From Linnemannia schmuckeri (Eukaryota; Mortierellomycota; Mortierellomycetes; Mortierellales; Mortierellaceae): a stretch of 64,000 nt of DNA. The position numbers and the translations under genes are program-made. This document shows, piece by piece, positions 41,848-53,380 of the stretch (within the stretch, counting starts at the first letter, position 1; each line of letters opens with the position of its first letter). The notes beneath the pieces were generated by a model. It was not told where the DNA came from, made no database searches, and saw nothing but the letters and a program-made list of their open reading frames with translations. The stretch covers positions 1,520,960 to 1,584,959 of the forward strand of contig JANATG010000016.1 of assembly GCA_029449235.1 (NCBI GenBank). Reading direction: 5' to 3'.

Positions 41848-44800
41848 CTATCTCCTAAGGCCATGGTTATGCTTGTACTTATTGAGGATCGTCTTGCAGT
41901 GAGCCAAGTGATCCTCAGGTTCCCATGTCCAGTCTTCTCGCGGGAAACCTTGCCACTGAACAAGGTACTCACGCCGCCTATTGTTAATCCTGTGCTCCGC
42001 TATTCCTTCGACCTCATACTCTTCCTCATCCTCGACGATCTCTGGTGATGGTCGTGCTGGTGTTCGCGATCCGAGTGCTGGGGGTGATGGGTAGTAGTGG
42101 CGGAGTCGGTCGACGTGAAAAACTGGATGGATCTTCATAGTGGGAGGCAGGTCAAGGCGGAAGGAAACCGAAGACAACTGTTCAACAATGGAGTGGGGAC
42201 CAGCAAAACGAGCGAGGAGCTTTTGTGAAGTGCGGGTACGGTCAGCGGGAAGAGTGATGTTCTCGAGGTTGAGAAGGACCTGATCGCCAATCTTGAAGTC
42301 ATGGTCGCGGCGACGGGTGTCTGCGGCGGTAACTTGTCGCTCCTGAGCAGCAGCAAGGGCTTCCTTGGCCAGAATGAGAGCTTCGCTCTGTGATCGTACA
42401 AAGTCGTTGACCGTGGGATTAGGACCGGGGGATGGGGTCAGCAGGGACATGGGGACATTGGGATGGTTGCCAGTGTTGAAAAAAAATGGTGTAACGCCTG
42501 AGGAGGTGTTGATAGCGTTGTTGACAGCAAACTCTGCCGCAGGGAGGAGAAGATCCCAGTTGGATTGACGTTGGTCAACAAAGGAGCGGAGCATGGTGAT
42601 AAGGGTGCGGTTGGCGCGCTCGGTCTGACCGTCTGTCTGGGGGTGGAATGCTGTTGACATTGCAAGGTGAACATCCAGCAGACGACTTAGCTCCGTCCAG
42701 AAGCGGCTAGTGAACTTGGCATCCCTGTCGGAGACAATGGTGGTAGGGAGACCGTGGAGGCGGAAGACGTTGTCAAAAAAAATTCTTGCAACCTGTGAGG
42801 CGGTATCAGAGGTATGGCTGGCGACAAAGTGGGTCTGCTTTGAGAGTTTGTCCACGAATACCGTAACAGAGTCGAATCCTCGAGGTGTCTTGGGTAACGG
42901 GCCGATAAAATCCATTGTCACCGTCTGCCATGGTCGATCTGGGATGGGTAGTGGTTGTAGGAGGCCAGCAGGGAGCTGGTTGCTGGGCTTATTCCGTTGA
43001 CATGACTCGCAAGTGCGGATGTACTCTTGTGCATCCTTGGCCATGGTGGGCCAGAAGAATCGCGACCGGAGATGACCGTAAGTCTTTTCAAAACCAAAAT
43101 GACCAGCTATAGCAGAGTCATGGGCATCATGTAAAAGGGAAAGACGGAGATCGGAGTTAGCAGGGATGCAAACCAGAAAGAGATCATTGCGTTGCACACA
43201 AAGAACACCATTAATAAGAAAATAATTTTTTGGTGGGCTTCCCTGCAGGCAGCTTTCGTAGATCGGCTTAAGACGAGGGTCCGTTTCATAGCCATCTACC
43301 AGGCGCTGCCGGAGCCCGGGGTCAATCTGTACTGAGAGGGTATTCAACTCTCGATGATCTGGTCGGCGAGACAGGGCATCCGGGACAATATTGTCGACGC
43401 CCTTCTTATACTTGAACGTGAAGTTATATTCCTGCAACAGCTCCATCCACCGAGCCTGGCGACGTGTGAGCTTGGGTTGTGTAGGGAAGTATTGGAGGGT
43501 GGCATGGTCGGTGTAAACAATAAAATGAGAGCCATCCAAGTAGAATCTCCAGGTCTTGAGCGCGTGGACAACAGCAAGTAATTCCTGCTCATGGGTTGGG
43601 TAGTTGCGCTCGGCCGAGTTAAGTTTGCGGGAGGTGAAGGCGATGGGGCGTGATACTTCATGCTCGTCGGTCTGAAAGAGGACAGCACCGAGGGCAAATC
43701 CAGAGGCATCAGTTTCGACGGTGGTGAGTAGGTTAGGGTCGAAGATTCTAAGCACGGGTGCTTTACTGATCGCCTCCTTGAGAGTTGTAAACGCTACTTC
43801 CTGTTCCTGAGACCAAGAAAAAGAAGTGCCTTCACCTAGGAGAGCGGTCAATGGTAGAGCGATTTCCGCGAAGTTAGCGATATACTGATGGTAAAACTGT
43901 GCAAGGCCAACGAATTGCTGAACATCCTTCTGCTTTTGAGGTCGGGGCCATTCACGAATGGCACGGACGAGACCGGCGCTTGTATGGATGCCGTCCTTGG
44001 AGATGACGTGGCCAAGAAACTCGGTTTGTTCTTGCATAAAAGAGCATTTGCTCAATTTGGCATAGAGACCGTGCTTGCGGAGGAGCGTCAGGACAGACCG
44101 AAGGTGTTGTAGGTGCTCGGCTTCGGAGCGGGAGTAGATGAGGATGTCGTCGAGGTAGACAACAACCCATTTGTCGAGGACAGGGTCTAATACTCGTAGC
44201 ATCATATTAGAAAAGGACGCCGGTGCATTTGTTAACCCAAAAGGGACCACGTTAAACTCAAAATGACCATAGCGACACCTAAACGCTGTTTTGTGGGTGT
44301 CCTCCTCAGCAATACGTTGTTGGTGATAACCAGAGAGTAGATCCAGTTTTGTAAAGTAGCGGGCACCTCTGAAGCGGTCGATAAGCTCATCGATGCGGGG
44401 GAGGGGGTGGCGATTCTTCTTTGTAATGCGATTAAGGCCTCTATAGTCCACACACATACGCAAGGAACCATCTTTCTTTTTGACAAATAGCACCGGTGCA
44501 CCATAGGGAGAAGTAGAGGGTTTGATAAAGCCTTTGCCCAGTAAGTCATCGAGTTGCTTCCTTAGTTCATCCAATTCAGCAATCGAAAGACGAATAACAG
44601 GGCGAAAGGGAGGGTCAGCAGTCGGATCGGTTTCGATCTTCATAGCATCGCCCCTATCAGGAGGGAGACCAGAGGGGAGGGAAGAAGGAAAGACGTCGGG
44701 AAACTCCTTATGGACGATAGTATGTATTTCTGGTGAGAGGGGTGGTGAGGTTGGTTTGTCTTTGTCATTGTTGTTGTTGCTGTTTGACTTTTTAGCGATT

Positions 44801-44985
44801 TTAACAAGGGCGAGGTAGACGGAGTTGCCGGGTTGAGAAGCGAGTGAGTGGAAGTGAAGATGAGAGAGAAGTTTGCCTTTGGAGCGGATGGTGATGGAGT
44901 TGGCGTCGGAGCCGCGGCATCGCCAGAGGACAGTGTTGCCATTGTGAGTAAAGTGAAGGTCGTTGTTGCGCCAGTTGATGAGAGG
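41848..44985 (-). pseudogene. Family C Pol, truncated in the protease region
   Basis: Open on the minus strand from about NPLINWRNNDLHF, past TVLWRCRG (Trp intact), through RT (YLDDILIYSR), RNase H, integrase and chromodomain to a stop at 41848. The protease active site and the frameshift region are missing because the upstream side is replaced by a 25-bp piece of family C LTR at 44986. Confidence 0.92.
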
Positions 44986-45010
44986 TGCAACATATTAGGT
45001 TTAAAGTCCA
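44986..45010 (+). repeat. 25-bp stub of a family C LTR
   Basis: First 25 bp of the family C LTR (TGCAACATATTAGG...GTCCA), left flank AGAGG in minus-strand pol. It is cut by the family B LTR at 45011, recording a C insertion followed by a B insertion. Confidence 0.85.
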
Positions 45011-45108
45011 TGCAACGATTGGACCCCCGATTACCTTAATTAGATAAATAGACAACTATTACCAAAATACAAAGACATCTCTTCCTTCCACTCCTTACAA
45101 AAGTTGCA
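45011..45108 (+). repeat. Family B 5' LTR (B2)
   Basis: 98 bp, same sequence as the B1 LTRs by eye; PBS TGGTAGCAAAGG follows at 45109-45120. Confidence 0.92.
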
Positions 45109-45397
45109 TGGTAGCAAAGGTTCACAATTCCACCAACAAGACCCCAGAACACTCAGCACAACCCCCAGAACACCCAGCACAAACCCCAGACTCCTCCAGC
45201 TCTCCAGAAACCTCACCTAGCACCTCCTCCATCCCCTCACCCTGTCTTCCACCCATCAACACGTATTTTATCACTGACTTTTTATCGGAACTCACCATCA
45301 TGACCGACGACAACCTCGCCACCATCATTGAACTTGACACAACCTCCAAACCCGCCAAGTACGACGGCACTTGCGATGGCTTCAAATGCCTCGCCTG

Positions 45398-45655
45398 TGT
45401 CAGAGTTTTACTCTGATGACTGGCACATGACCAACGCCACCAACTTCTAGATTCTTCTAGCGCCACCAAATGACCAAGTAGCCATTGCTGACTAATCAAG
45501 CACTAGAACTATCCAGAGATAACCTGGTCCCCAAGTAACAATATAAATAGTCACCACGTCCATAGTTTAGTTCAGTAGCCTTAATACAAGCTTTGTTCAT
45601 AACAATCCACTTTATTAAAGACTCACCCCCATAACAAGTCCACAGCCTTGTTACA
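45398..45655 (+). repeat. Family D 5' LTR
   Basis: 258 bp. TATAAATAG at 45542-45550 is a likely TATA box and ATTAAA at 45614-45619 a possible polyadenylation signal. Confidence 0.94.
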
Positions 45656-45667
45656 TGGTAGCAAAGG
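45656..45667 (+). other. Primer binding site, family D
   Basis: TGGTAGCAAAGG immediately after the LTR, the same primer as in families A-C. The leader that follows (about 45680-45780) is a run of degenerate CAAGT/CAAGTCAAG repeats. Confidence 0.75.
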
Positions 45668-45814
45668 TAGTTCCCTCCACAACCCAAGTATAGCCAAGTC
45701 AAGTTAAGTCAAGTATAGTCAAGTCAAGTTAAGTATATTCAAGTCAAGTCAAACCAAGCCAAGCCAAACCAGTTCAAGGAAACCCAAGTATTCAAGTCTA
45801 GTCTTACCGTCACC

Positions 45815-48800
45815 ATGGCCAAAGTTTTTGAAAACAACTTCTTCAAGAACATTCCCCTGTCCGTCTTCAAGGGCCATCCCCAAGAAAACGTCCAAGACTG
45901 GTTAACCGAATTGGACGAATACCTCGAGGCCGTCAATGCCACGCCTACACAAAAAGTCACGGCCGCACGCCTCTTAATGAGAGAGAATGCTCGACGATGG
46001 TTGAAACTCTGCCCTTCCGCTCCGGAAACCGTCGACCCCTGGGAGCACTTTAAAACCTGTGTTCTAAACCGGTTCCGAAGCGCCAATCATAAATACTTCG
46101 CCCGGTCAAGGTTATACCAACTCAAGCAACGCGGCTCCGTCACCCAGTATATCGCCACCTTCCAAGACACCTGTGCCCAGATCGATGACATTTCCGAACC
46201 AGAGGCCCTACAAGCCTTCATTATGGGACTCAAACCGAGCATCCAGGTCCACTTTGCCGGAAATCCAATGTTGCGAGAAAACTTGAGTACCGTTATGCAA
46301 GTTGCTGAAAGCCTCGACAATGTTCAGTACCAGAACCGAAAGCGTCTTCCCGTCCAGTGGTCACGCCCCGCCTTCGAACGCCAAGACCCACCAGAGTCCT
46401 TTCCTCAACCCATGGAGCTAGACTCAGCCCCTCACTCTGGCTTCACACGCAACCTAAACAAAGAAAAGCAGATACAGGTAGACTTGAATAATCGCACCTG
46501 TTTCATCTGCCACGCCATCGGTCACCAAGCCCGCCAATGTCCCCAAGCAACCCAACCCAGACGAAAAACAACTCCATCTGGAACCCTCCATAGAATTGAA
46601 CACACTCAACAGACTAGTTCTATTCCAGAGATAGCTCCTCACCAAATTAAAGAATCATCCGAGTTGTCGCCTTCGTCTGCTCCAGTAGCGCTGGTTACCA
46701 AACCAACACAGTCTCCCACATCCACCCCATCTACTCCATCATCATCGGTTGATGCGCCGACCCTCTTCTATTCGTCTGCTCCGACCTCTGCGTTTAACGC
46801 ATCCACGTTACCGTTCCCTACCTCTCCGTCCGACCCAGCCGATTTTCCCATCCTACCGGAGGAATCCGAAGATGAGCATGTGATGTACATTGCCGGTCAT
46901 ATCAAGAACTATAAGTTCGACGTGTTGATCGACAGTGGCGCCAGTGCCAACTATATCAACCAAGAAATCGTCCGTGCTCTAAACATCCCTACGTCCAAGA
47001 AAAAAGAAACGCTATCAGTCAATGGCTTCGATGGTGGTCAAATCGCCACATGTACTCGATATTGTCACATTCGCCTCAAGCTCGCCCCCAATTTCCAGCC
47101 TGTCATCCAGTTTCTCGTCATCCCGATGAGATTCGACCTTGTCCTTGGCAAGCGCTGGTTGGCCCGATCCGTCCCAAGACCTGATCTTGATCTCGCCAGC
47201 CACACCATCCGCATTGGTCCCAATATCGTTCTCCAAGGCTACGCCCAAGTATCCCATACTCCTGTCCTGTCAGCAATGCAATTCAAACGCTGCATCAACA
47301 CTGATTCAGCATTCCTATGCCTTGTCAAGCCACATGATGAACCTCCCTCCAAGAAACCACCAGTCGAACAACATCCCGCTGCCCAGGCCTTACTGGAGAA
47401 ATATAGCTCCGTTTTCCCTAACGAACTCCCTAAAGTCTTACCTCCATCAAGATCCGTCGACCATAAGATCGAAACCATTCCAGGTTCCACGCCACCGTCA
47501 CGTCCGACCTATCCGTTATCATTAGCCGAAATGGATGAACTAAAAAAGCAGTTAGATGACCTTCTACTCCATGGTTTTATTCGTCCAAGCAAATCGCCCT
47601 ACGGTGCCCCAGTTCTCTTTGTACACAAAAAAGAAGGCGACTTACGCATGTGCGTAGACTATCGAGCCCTTAACAAACAAACCGTCAAGAATACGTACCC
47701 TCTGCCCAGGATCGATGAGCTACTCGACCGCCTTGCCAATGCTAAAATCTTCAGCAAAATCGATCTGCGCTCTGGCTATCACCAAATCAAAATCGACGAA
47801 GAAGACATCCACAAGACCGCCTTCCGCACTCGATACGGCCTCTACGAGTTCCTTGTCCTCCCCTTTGGCCTAACGAACGCCCCAGCCACGTTCATGTGTC
47901 TCATGAATGACATCTTCAAGGACGAACTAGACTCCATCGTCATCATCTACCTTGACGATATCCTTGTCTTCAGCAAGAATGAGGAACAGCATAAAATCGA
48001 CCTTGAACGAGTCCTTAAAAAGCTAGAAGAGAACAAGTTGTATGCCAAATTATCCAAGTGTGAGTTCTTCAAGCCTCAAGTCAACTTCCTCGGTCATATC
48101 ATCTCTCAAGAAGGCATTGCCGTCGATCCCAGCAAAGTCGCCGCCATAGTTGATTGGCCAGACCTCACCTGTGTCCTCGACGTCCAGTCGTTCCTTGGAC
48201 TTGTGAACTATTACCGTCGATACGCCCCTCAACTTGCCAAAACTGCCGCCCCACTCACCGAACTGTTGAAAAAAGGAGCCCCGTTTGTCTGGCAAGATGC
48301 ACAAAAAACTGCCTTCCGCGCTATCAAGAAGCTCATGACGGAAGCCCCCATCCTAGGTATCTTTGTCCCTGGCGATGACGTTGAAGTCCATTGCGATGCC
48401 TCTCATTTCGCTATTGGAGCCGAACTCCGCCAGAACGGTCGCCCTATCGCCTTCGAATCCCGTAAACTGTCCCCCGCCGAAATCAACTACCCTATTCATG
48501 AGAAGGAACAGTTAGCTGTTGTGCATGCGCTAACCAAATGGCGTGTATACCTCCACTCGACCGCCAAACCCTTTGTGGTCTATACTGATCACGAATCCCT
48601 CAAGTACCTTCAGTCCAAGAACAACCTTAGCCCTCGACAAATCCGCTGGAATGAGAAACTAGCAGAATACAACTTCGAAATCAAGTATCGCAAGGGCTCT
48701 CTCAATGTCGTTCCCGATGCACTGTCGCGTCGTCCCGATTATCAACTCACCGCTACCATCTCTACTCCGACCGTCGGTACTGACGTCAAGACCCTATGTC

Positions 48801-50284
48801 GAGAAAAAATCGCCAAAGATGAGTACTTCAAGGATATCTTCGAACATGCCTCTAAAATCACCAACGACAACGATCCTTTCGAGTTCCAAGTAAAAGACGA
48901 CCTCCTGTACCTCAAGAACGGTGATCGCCTTTGTATTCCGGATTTACCCACCGTCAAAACACAACTAATGACCGAGATGCACGACTGTCCCATCTCCGGC
49001 CACAATGGTGTTGATAAAACGTACACCCGCCTATCCAAGTTGTGCTACTGGCCCAATATGCACCGTTCCGTCAAGCATTACGTCGAGTCCTGTCATGTTT
49101 GCAAGACCTCTAAAACAAGAACCACAAAAGAAAATGGGTTACTACAACCACTCTCGATCCCAGAGAGACCCTGGACCCACATCGCTATGGACCTTGTTAC
49201 TAACCTCCCAAAAACCAAATCCCGCCACGATGCCATTGCTGTGTTTGTCGATCGCTTTAGCAAAGCTGCTGTCTTTGTCCCGTGCAAGACTACCTGTACC
49301 GGTCCTGAACTCGCCCAGTTATTCTTCCAGTTTGTCTTTACGCGTTACGGTCTCCCCAAGTCCATTATATCCGACCGAGACACTCGGTTTACAAGTCTCT
49401 TCTGGTCAAGCCTTTTCTCTTGCCTCGGTACCAGCCTTGACATGTCAACAGCCCATCATCAACAAACAAATGGCCAGTCCGAACGAACAATTCAAACTCT
49501 CAAACAATATTTGCGTATGTACACCTCCAAGACACAAGACAACTGGGATGAGTTCCTATGTCATGCCGAGTTCGCGTATAACTCGTCCAAGTCCATGTCC
49601 ACGAACTTCAGCCCATTCCAAGTCCTGTTCGGCTACCTACCCCAAGTTCCTACCAGCCTGATGTCAGAAGAATCGCTTCAAGTCCATTTGCCGTCGGTGA
49701 GAGATGCAGTTGAAAAACACCGCGAACGTTTTCGCATTATTTACGACACGCTACAAGACAGTCACAAAATTCAATCCAAGCAATACGACAGACACAGACG
49801 CAACACCTCCTTTGAGATAGGTGACTCGGTCTACCTCGACGCAAAAAACATCAAATCTCTATCTAGAACCGACACCACCGCAAACAAACTCCAACCGCGA
49901 TTCCTTGGCCCCTTCAAGATTATCGGACGTCCCGGCCCCCTCAATTACAAGCTTGATTTGCCGCCTAAATCTCGTATTCACCCCGTGTTCCACGTCTCCA
50001 AACTCCGAAAACATGTTCCCCGTGATCCCAATCAATTTACCAACCAAGAGCAAGACGAAACGACACAAGAACCCTTGATCCCTGATAACCCTGACTATTA
50101 TCAAGCGGAATATGAGGTCGAAAAAATAGTCAAACACTCCAAGGCTGCCGACGGTTCGCTTATTTTCCTTATTAAGTGGGTTGGCTATCCGCATTCTGAA
50201 AACACTTGGCAAACCGCTGACGACCTATCCAATGCACAAGACCTCTTGGACCAGTACTTGTCTAAGCACCGGAGCTCCCTTTAG
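45815..50284 (+). CDS. Family D Gag-Pol polyprotein with chromodomain
   Basis: 1489 aa in one ORF from MAKVFENNFF. Gag (aa 1-220) with zinc knuckle CFICHAIGHQARQC (about 229, CX2CX4HX4C); Ser/Thr/Pro-rich linker; protease FDVLIDSGASANYI (about 369, canonical DSG); RT with VDYRALNKQ, GYHQIKI, FGLTNAPATF and YLDDILVFSK (about 713); RNase H CDASHFAIG, IHEKEQLAVV, YTDHESLK, VPDALSRR (about 858-970); integrase zinc site MHDCPISGHNG...CHVCK (about 1056) and core Asp-Asp-Glu (AMDLVT, SDRDTRF, GQSERT); a module near LQPRFLGPFKI; chromodomain YEVEKIVKH...FLIKWVGYPHSENTWQ (about 1433-1480). The chromodomain should tether integrase to methylated histone H3, favouring heterochromatin. No break seen. Confidence 0.95.
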   Translation: MAKVFENNFFKNIPLSVFKGHPQENVQDWLTELDEYLEAVNATPTQKVTAARLLMRENARRWLKLCPSAPETVDPWEHFKTCVLNRFRSANHKYFARSRLYQLKQRGSVTQYIATFQDTCAQIDDISEPEALQAFIMGLKPSIQVHFAGNPMLRENLSTVMQVAESLDNVQYQNRKRLPVQWSRPAFERQDPPESFPQPMELDSAPHSGFTRNLNKEKQIQVDLNNRTCFICHAIGHQARQCPQATQPRRKTTPSGTLHRIEHTQQTSSIPEIAPHQIKESSELSPSSAPVALVTKPTQSPTSTPSTPSSSVDAPTLFYSSAPTSAFNASTLPFPTSPSDPADFPILPEESEDEHVMYIAGHIKNYKFDVLIDSGASANYINQEIVRALNIPTSKKKETLSVNGFDGGQIATCTRYCHIRLKLAPNFQPVIQFLVIPMRFDLVLGKRWLARSVPRPDLDLASHTIRIGPNIVLQGYAQVSHTPVLSAMQFKRCINTDSAFLCLVKPHDEPPSKKPPVEQHPAAQALLEKYSSVFPNELPKVLPPSRSVDHKIETIPGSTPPSRPTYPLSLAEMDELKKQLDDLLLHGFIRPSKSPYGAPVLFVHKKEGDLRMCVDYRALNKQTVKNTYPLPRIDELLDRLANAKIFSKIDLRSGYHQIKIDEEDIHKTAFRTRYGLYEFLVLPFGLTNAPATFMCLMNDIFKDELDSIVIIYLDDILVFSKNEEQHKIDLERVLKKLEENKLYAKLSKCEFFKPQVNFLGHIISQEGIAVDPSKVAAIVDWPDLTCVLDVQSFLGLVNYYRRYAPQLAKTAAPLTELLKKGAPFVWQDAQKTAFRAIKKLMTEAPILGIFVPGDDVEVHCDASHFAIGAELRQNGRPIAFESRKLSPAEINYPIHEKEQLAVVHALTKWRVYLHSTAKPFVVYTDHESLKYLQSKNNLSPRQIRWNEKLAEYNFEIKYRKGSLNVVPDALSRRPDYQLTATISTPTVGTDVKTLCREKIAKDEYFKDIFEHASKITNDNDPFEFQVKDDLLYLKNGDRLCIPDLPTVKTQLMTEMHDCPISGHNGVDKTYTRLSKLCYWPNMHRSVKHYVESCHVCKTSKTRTTKENGLLQPLSIPERPWTHIAMDLVTNLPKTKSRHDAIAVFVDRFSKAAVFVPCKTTCTGPELAQLFFQFVFTRYGLPKSIISDRDTRFTSLFWSSLFSCLGTSLDMSTAHHQQTNGQSERTIQTLKQYLRMYTSKTQDNWDEFLCHAEFAYNSSKSMSTNFSPFQVLFGYLPQVPTSLMSEESLQVHLPSVRDAVEKHRERFRIIYDTLQDSHKIQSKQYDRHRRNTSFEIGDSVYLDAKNIKSLSRTDTTANKLQPRFLGPFKIIGRPGPLNYKLDLPPKSRIHPVFHVSKLRKHVPRDPNQFTNQEQDETTQEPLIPDNPDYYQAEYEVEKIVKHSKAADGSLIFLIKWVGYPHSENTWQTADDLSNAQDLLDQYLSKHRSSL

Positions 50285-50293
50285 AAGGGGGAG

Positions 50294-50551
50294 TGTCAGA
50301 GTTTTACTCTGATGACTGGCACATGACCAACGCCACCAACTTCTAGATTCTTCTAGCGCCACCAAATGACCAAGTAGCCATTGCTGACTAATCAAGCACT
50401 AGAACTATCCAGAGATAACCTGGTCCCCAAGTAACAATATAAATAGTCACCACGTCCATAGTTTAGTTCAGTAGCCTGAATACAAGCTTTGTTCATAACA
50501 ATCCACTTTATTAAAGACTCACCCCCATAACAAGTTCACAGCCTTGTTACA
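50294..50551 (+). repeat. Family D 3' LTR
   Basis: 258 bp copy of 45398-45655 with two differences noticed (GCCTGAA for GCCTTAA, and AAGTTCACAG for AAGTCCACAG). Confidence 0.94.
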
Positions 50552-51435
50552 GCCTGGCTGAAAGAGGTGCAACGCTACTTTACCATGAAGAACGTACCCG
50601 ACAGAAAACGCACCATCCATGCCGTCAACCTCCTCAACCAAACCTCTCTCCTCTGGTGGGAATCACTTAACATCGACGACACCTGCGAGTACTCCACCTT
50701 TACAACCCTGTTCAAGAAGGCATACATGCCTGATGGATTTCTCGAGCAAGTTCGCGGCCTTCTTCTCAATGCCAAGCTTACCACCAACCTGGCCGAGTAC
50801 CTTACCCGCATCCGCCTCTACATGAACATCTTGCTCGCGGAAGATCCCACTGGTCGCGTGTTTCTCGAAGCCACCGTCAGAGTTGTTTTTCTCCAAGGCT
50901 GCCCCGACGATCTGAGACAGCTGCTTCAGACCGATCAGGTATCTAACCCCAACAACACCTTTTTTGATATGTGTTCCAAGGCTGAAGGATTTGACACCAT
51001 CTATGCTTTTGGCCCCAAAGGAGCCACAAAGGGTATGTTTGCCAAGGCTATGAATAGCATGCGCTCTCACACTCCAACCACCAGCTCAAACCCAGCACCC
51101 CCAGCTTTTGACCCAATGGCAATGGAAATCGATAACATCAGCCTCGACCCCACCACCCGCGCCCTTATGGCCTCGGTCCAGTCCCTTACCATTGCCGTCC
51201 ACGCCATGACAACCCAATTCAACAATCAACAATCCCAACCACGCCTTGCCCGCCTTACCGACGATGAAAAGAAATATCTGCAGGACAACAACGAATGCTT
51301 CAAGTGCCGTCGAATCAACGCCGGACACTACTCTTGGGACTGTGGAAAAAACCGCAACATCAACCGCTCATCCAGGGCCCAGACCGTCAACAATATTGCT
51401 AACGCGGGCAATCTCCCAACAGACCAGTCGGGAAA

Positions 51436-53154
51436 TGCCCCCAGCAACTAGGTGCAGTCCAGGACCCAGTTGCTGAAATCCCCTCTCTTTGCCCCAGTGG
51501 TGAAGGGAGTGATCACACCCCAGAGTTAAGTAGAAAAGAAAAAAATGAAATAAAGTTGCCAGATCGCTCAGTTAATAAGATTAGCAACCAAACTCAGATT
51601 ACAAACTCAAATCGTGATACTCACTCCCCCCCCACTCTGGCACCTTCACTGGACCAGACCTTAACGTTTGACTCGTCCCACCTTGTGTCTAGAACCTCAG
51701 ATGGACCAGACCTGGACCTGGATACCCCTGTTGTGTCGACCACACCGCCTACAAAGCGACAGTTGAGAAGACGGAGACAAAAGCAATTGCGTCTCTGTTC
51801 ATTTTCTATCGCTGAGGCTGAGCGTCAATTGCTCACTTTTAACTGCCTTGTCAGTGGCTTCCCGGCTCGCGTGCTGATCGATGGCGGTGCTGAAGGTAAT
51901 GTAATCAGCACATTCTTTCAAAAGAAAAACAACTTGCCTCGAACCGTCATCAACCCCATCCCTGTTCTTCTCCCCGACGGCTCATCCTCTATTACCAACC
52001 ATACGGTCAACATCACCATCGAACGCAAAGGATACACTGACAACCTCAACCCAATCCTGTACCCACTCAAAAAATACGACCTTATCCTGGGCAAACCATG
52101 GCTTACTCACATCAACCCACAAATCAACTGGCGCACCAATGCTCTCCACTTCAACCACAACAACACAGCCATCGAGTGGGACTGTACTGGATTCAAATCA
52201 AATAATATTCAAACCCGCACCGGTGGCCGCCTCCTTACCCACCTACACTTTCACACCATGGCCACCCTCCCCGGCTCCGACGTATTCTTGGCACTGGTCA
52301 AATCTTCCAAGGATCTGCAGAAGGACAAGAACAACAAAGACAAGGACGCATCAGCACCACCCAAACGCCCAGCTATGACGCCTGAGATCAGAGCCATTGT
52401 TGAAGACGAGTTTAAGGATGTGTTCCCCGATACACTTCCGAGCGGCCTTCCACCAGACCGAGGCGATGCCATGAAAATTGAGACAGACCCAACAGCCGAT
52501 CCACCCTTCAAACCAGTCATTCGCCTCTCAATTGCAGAACTCGACGAACTCAGGAAGCAACTTGACGATCTACTTGCGAAAAAATTCATCAAGCCCAGCA
52601 CATCACCCTATGGCGCCCCAGTACTCTTTGTTTGGAAAAAGGATGGCACCCTGCGTATGTGTGTGGACTACCGCGGTCTGAACAGGATTACCAGGAAGAA
52701 CAGACACCCTCTACCCAGAATTGACGAACTCATCGATCGTTTTCGTGGCGCCCGCTATTTTACCAAACTGGATCTACTCTCGGGATACCACCAGCAGAGG
52801 ATATATGAACCACACACCCACAAAACAGCATTTCGATGTCGTTACGGCCATTTTGAATTTAATGTCGTTCCGTTCGGACTCACCAACGTACCAGCCTCAT
52901 TCTCTAATATAATGCTACGAGTACTGGATCCGGTTCTGGACAAATGGGTGGTGGTATACCTCGACGACATCCTGATCTATTCCAAAACCAAGGCCGACCA
53001 TCTGAAACACCTTCGCAGCGTCCTTGAACTTCTACGAAAACATGGACTGTACGTCAAACTCAGCAAATGCTCATTCATGCAGGAGCAGACTGAGTTCCTG
53101 GGCCATACCATCTCCAAGAACGGGATCTCCACCTCAGCAGGTCTTGTCAAAGCT
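51436..53154 (+). pseudogene. Family B Pol (B2), truncated in late RT
   Basis: From the -1 frame after the slippery site: protease (VLIDGGAEGNVIS), then RT to YLDDILIYSK and STSAGLVKA, where a reverse family C LTR cuts it. Substitutions relative to B1 and B3 include FVWKKDG for FVRKKDG and TNVPASFSNIM for TNAPASFSNMM, so the RT may already have been impaired. Confidence 0.9.
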
Positions 53155-53357
53155 TGCAACAGCAGAAGGTAGGACCAGTGAAAGCAGGGACAAGAGACGA
53201 GGATTGAAGCAGTGATGATTGATGTTATTACTATGGTACATCTATATATACAAGGGAGTAACTAGGTTTCTAGGTCTAGTATCATAGAAGAGTCAGAGGT
53301 GAATAAGAGTGATGAGAAATGACTAACTAAGGTGGACTTTAAACCTAATATGTTGCA
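53155..53357 (-). repeat. Family C LTR (minus)
   Basis: 203 bp reverse LTR inserted in B2 pol, left flank AAGCT with no matching right flank. It is the 3' LTR of the adjoining minus-strand pol fragment. Confidence 0.92.
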
Positions 53358-53380
53358 CCTTCCCCTCTTAAAAAAAAATC

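Larger units (their letters stand above)
41169..44985 (-). mobile_element. Family C permuted fragment (pol - LTR - gag, minus)
   Basis: On the minus strand the order is pol (protease end to chromodomain), polypurine tract, one LTR (41622-41824), PBS (41610-41621), then the first third of gag, cut at KDHL. A normal element cannot give this from one insertion; it needs tandem copies sharing an LTR or a one-LTR circle re-inserted after opening in gag/protease. Confidence 0.85.
45398..50551 (+). mobile_element. Family D chromovirus, complete, nested in B2 gag
   Basis: 5154 bp; LTRs 45398-45655 and 50294-50551 (258 bp, TGT...ACA); target duplication GCCTG (45393-45397 and 50552-50556); PBS 45656-45667; polypurine tract AGAAGGGGGAG before the 3' LTR; one intact Gag-Pol ORF. 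By eye the two LTRs differ at two bases. Structurally it looks able to transpose. Confidence 0.95.
45300..51451 (+). pseudogene. Family B Gag (B2), interrupted by element D
   Basis: Parts 45300-45397 and 50557-51451 join in frame after removing D and one GCCTG; the result equals B1 Gag with a few substitutions (for example TCDG for TRDG, NECFKC for NGCFKC). Slippery site GGGAAAT at 51430-51436. Confidence 0.9.
45011..53154 (+). mobile_element. Family B chromovirus (copy B2), 3' truncated, carrying nested element D
   Basis: 5' LTR 45011-45108, PBS 45109-45120, gag split by element D (45398-50551), and pol to the late RT, where a reverse family C LTR begins at 53155. No 3' LTR of its own is found at the break. 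The left flank GTCCA has no partner. Confidence 0.88.
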
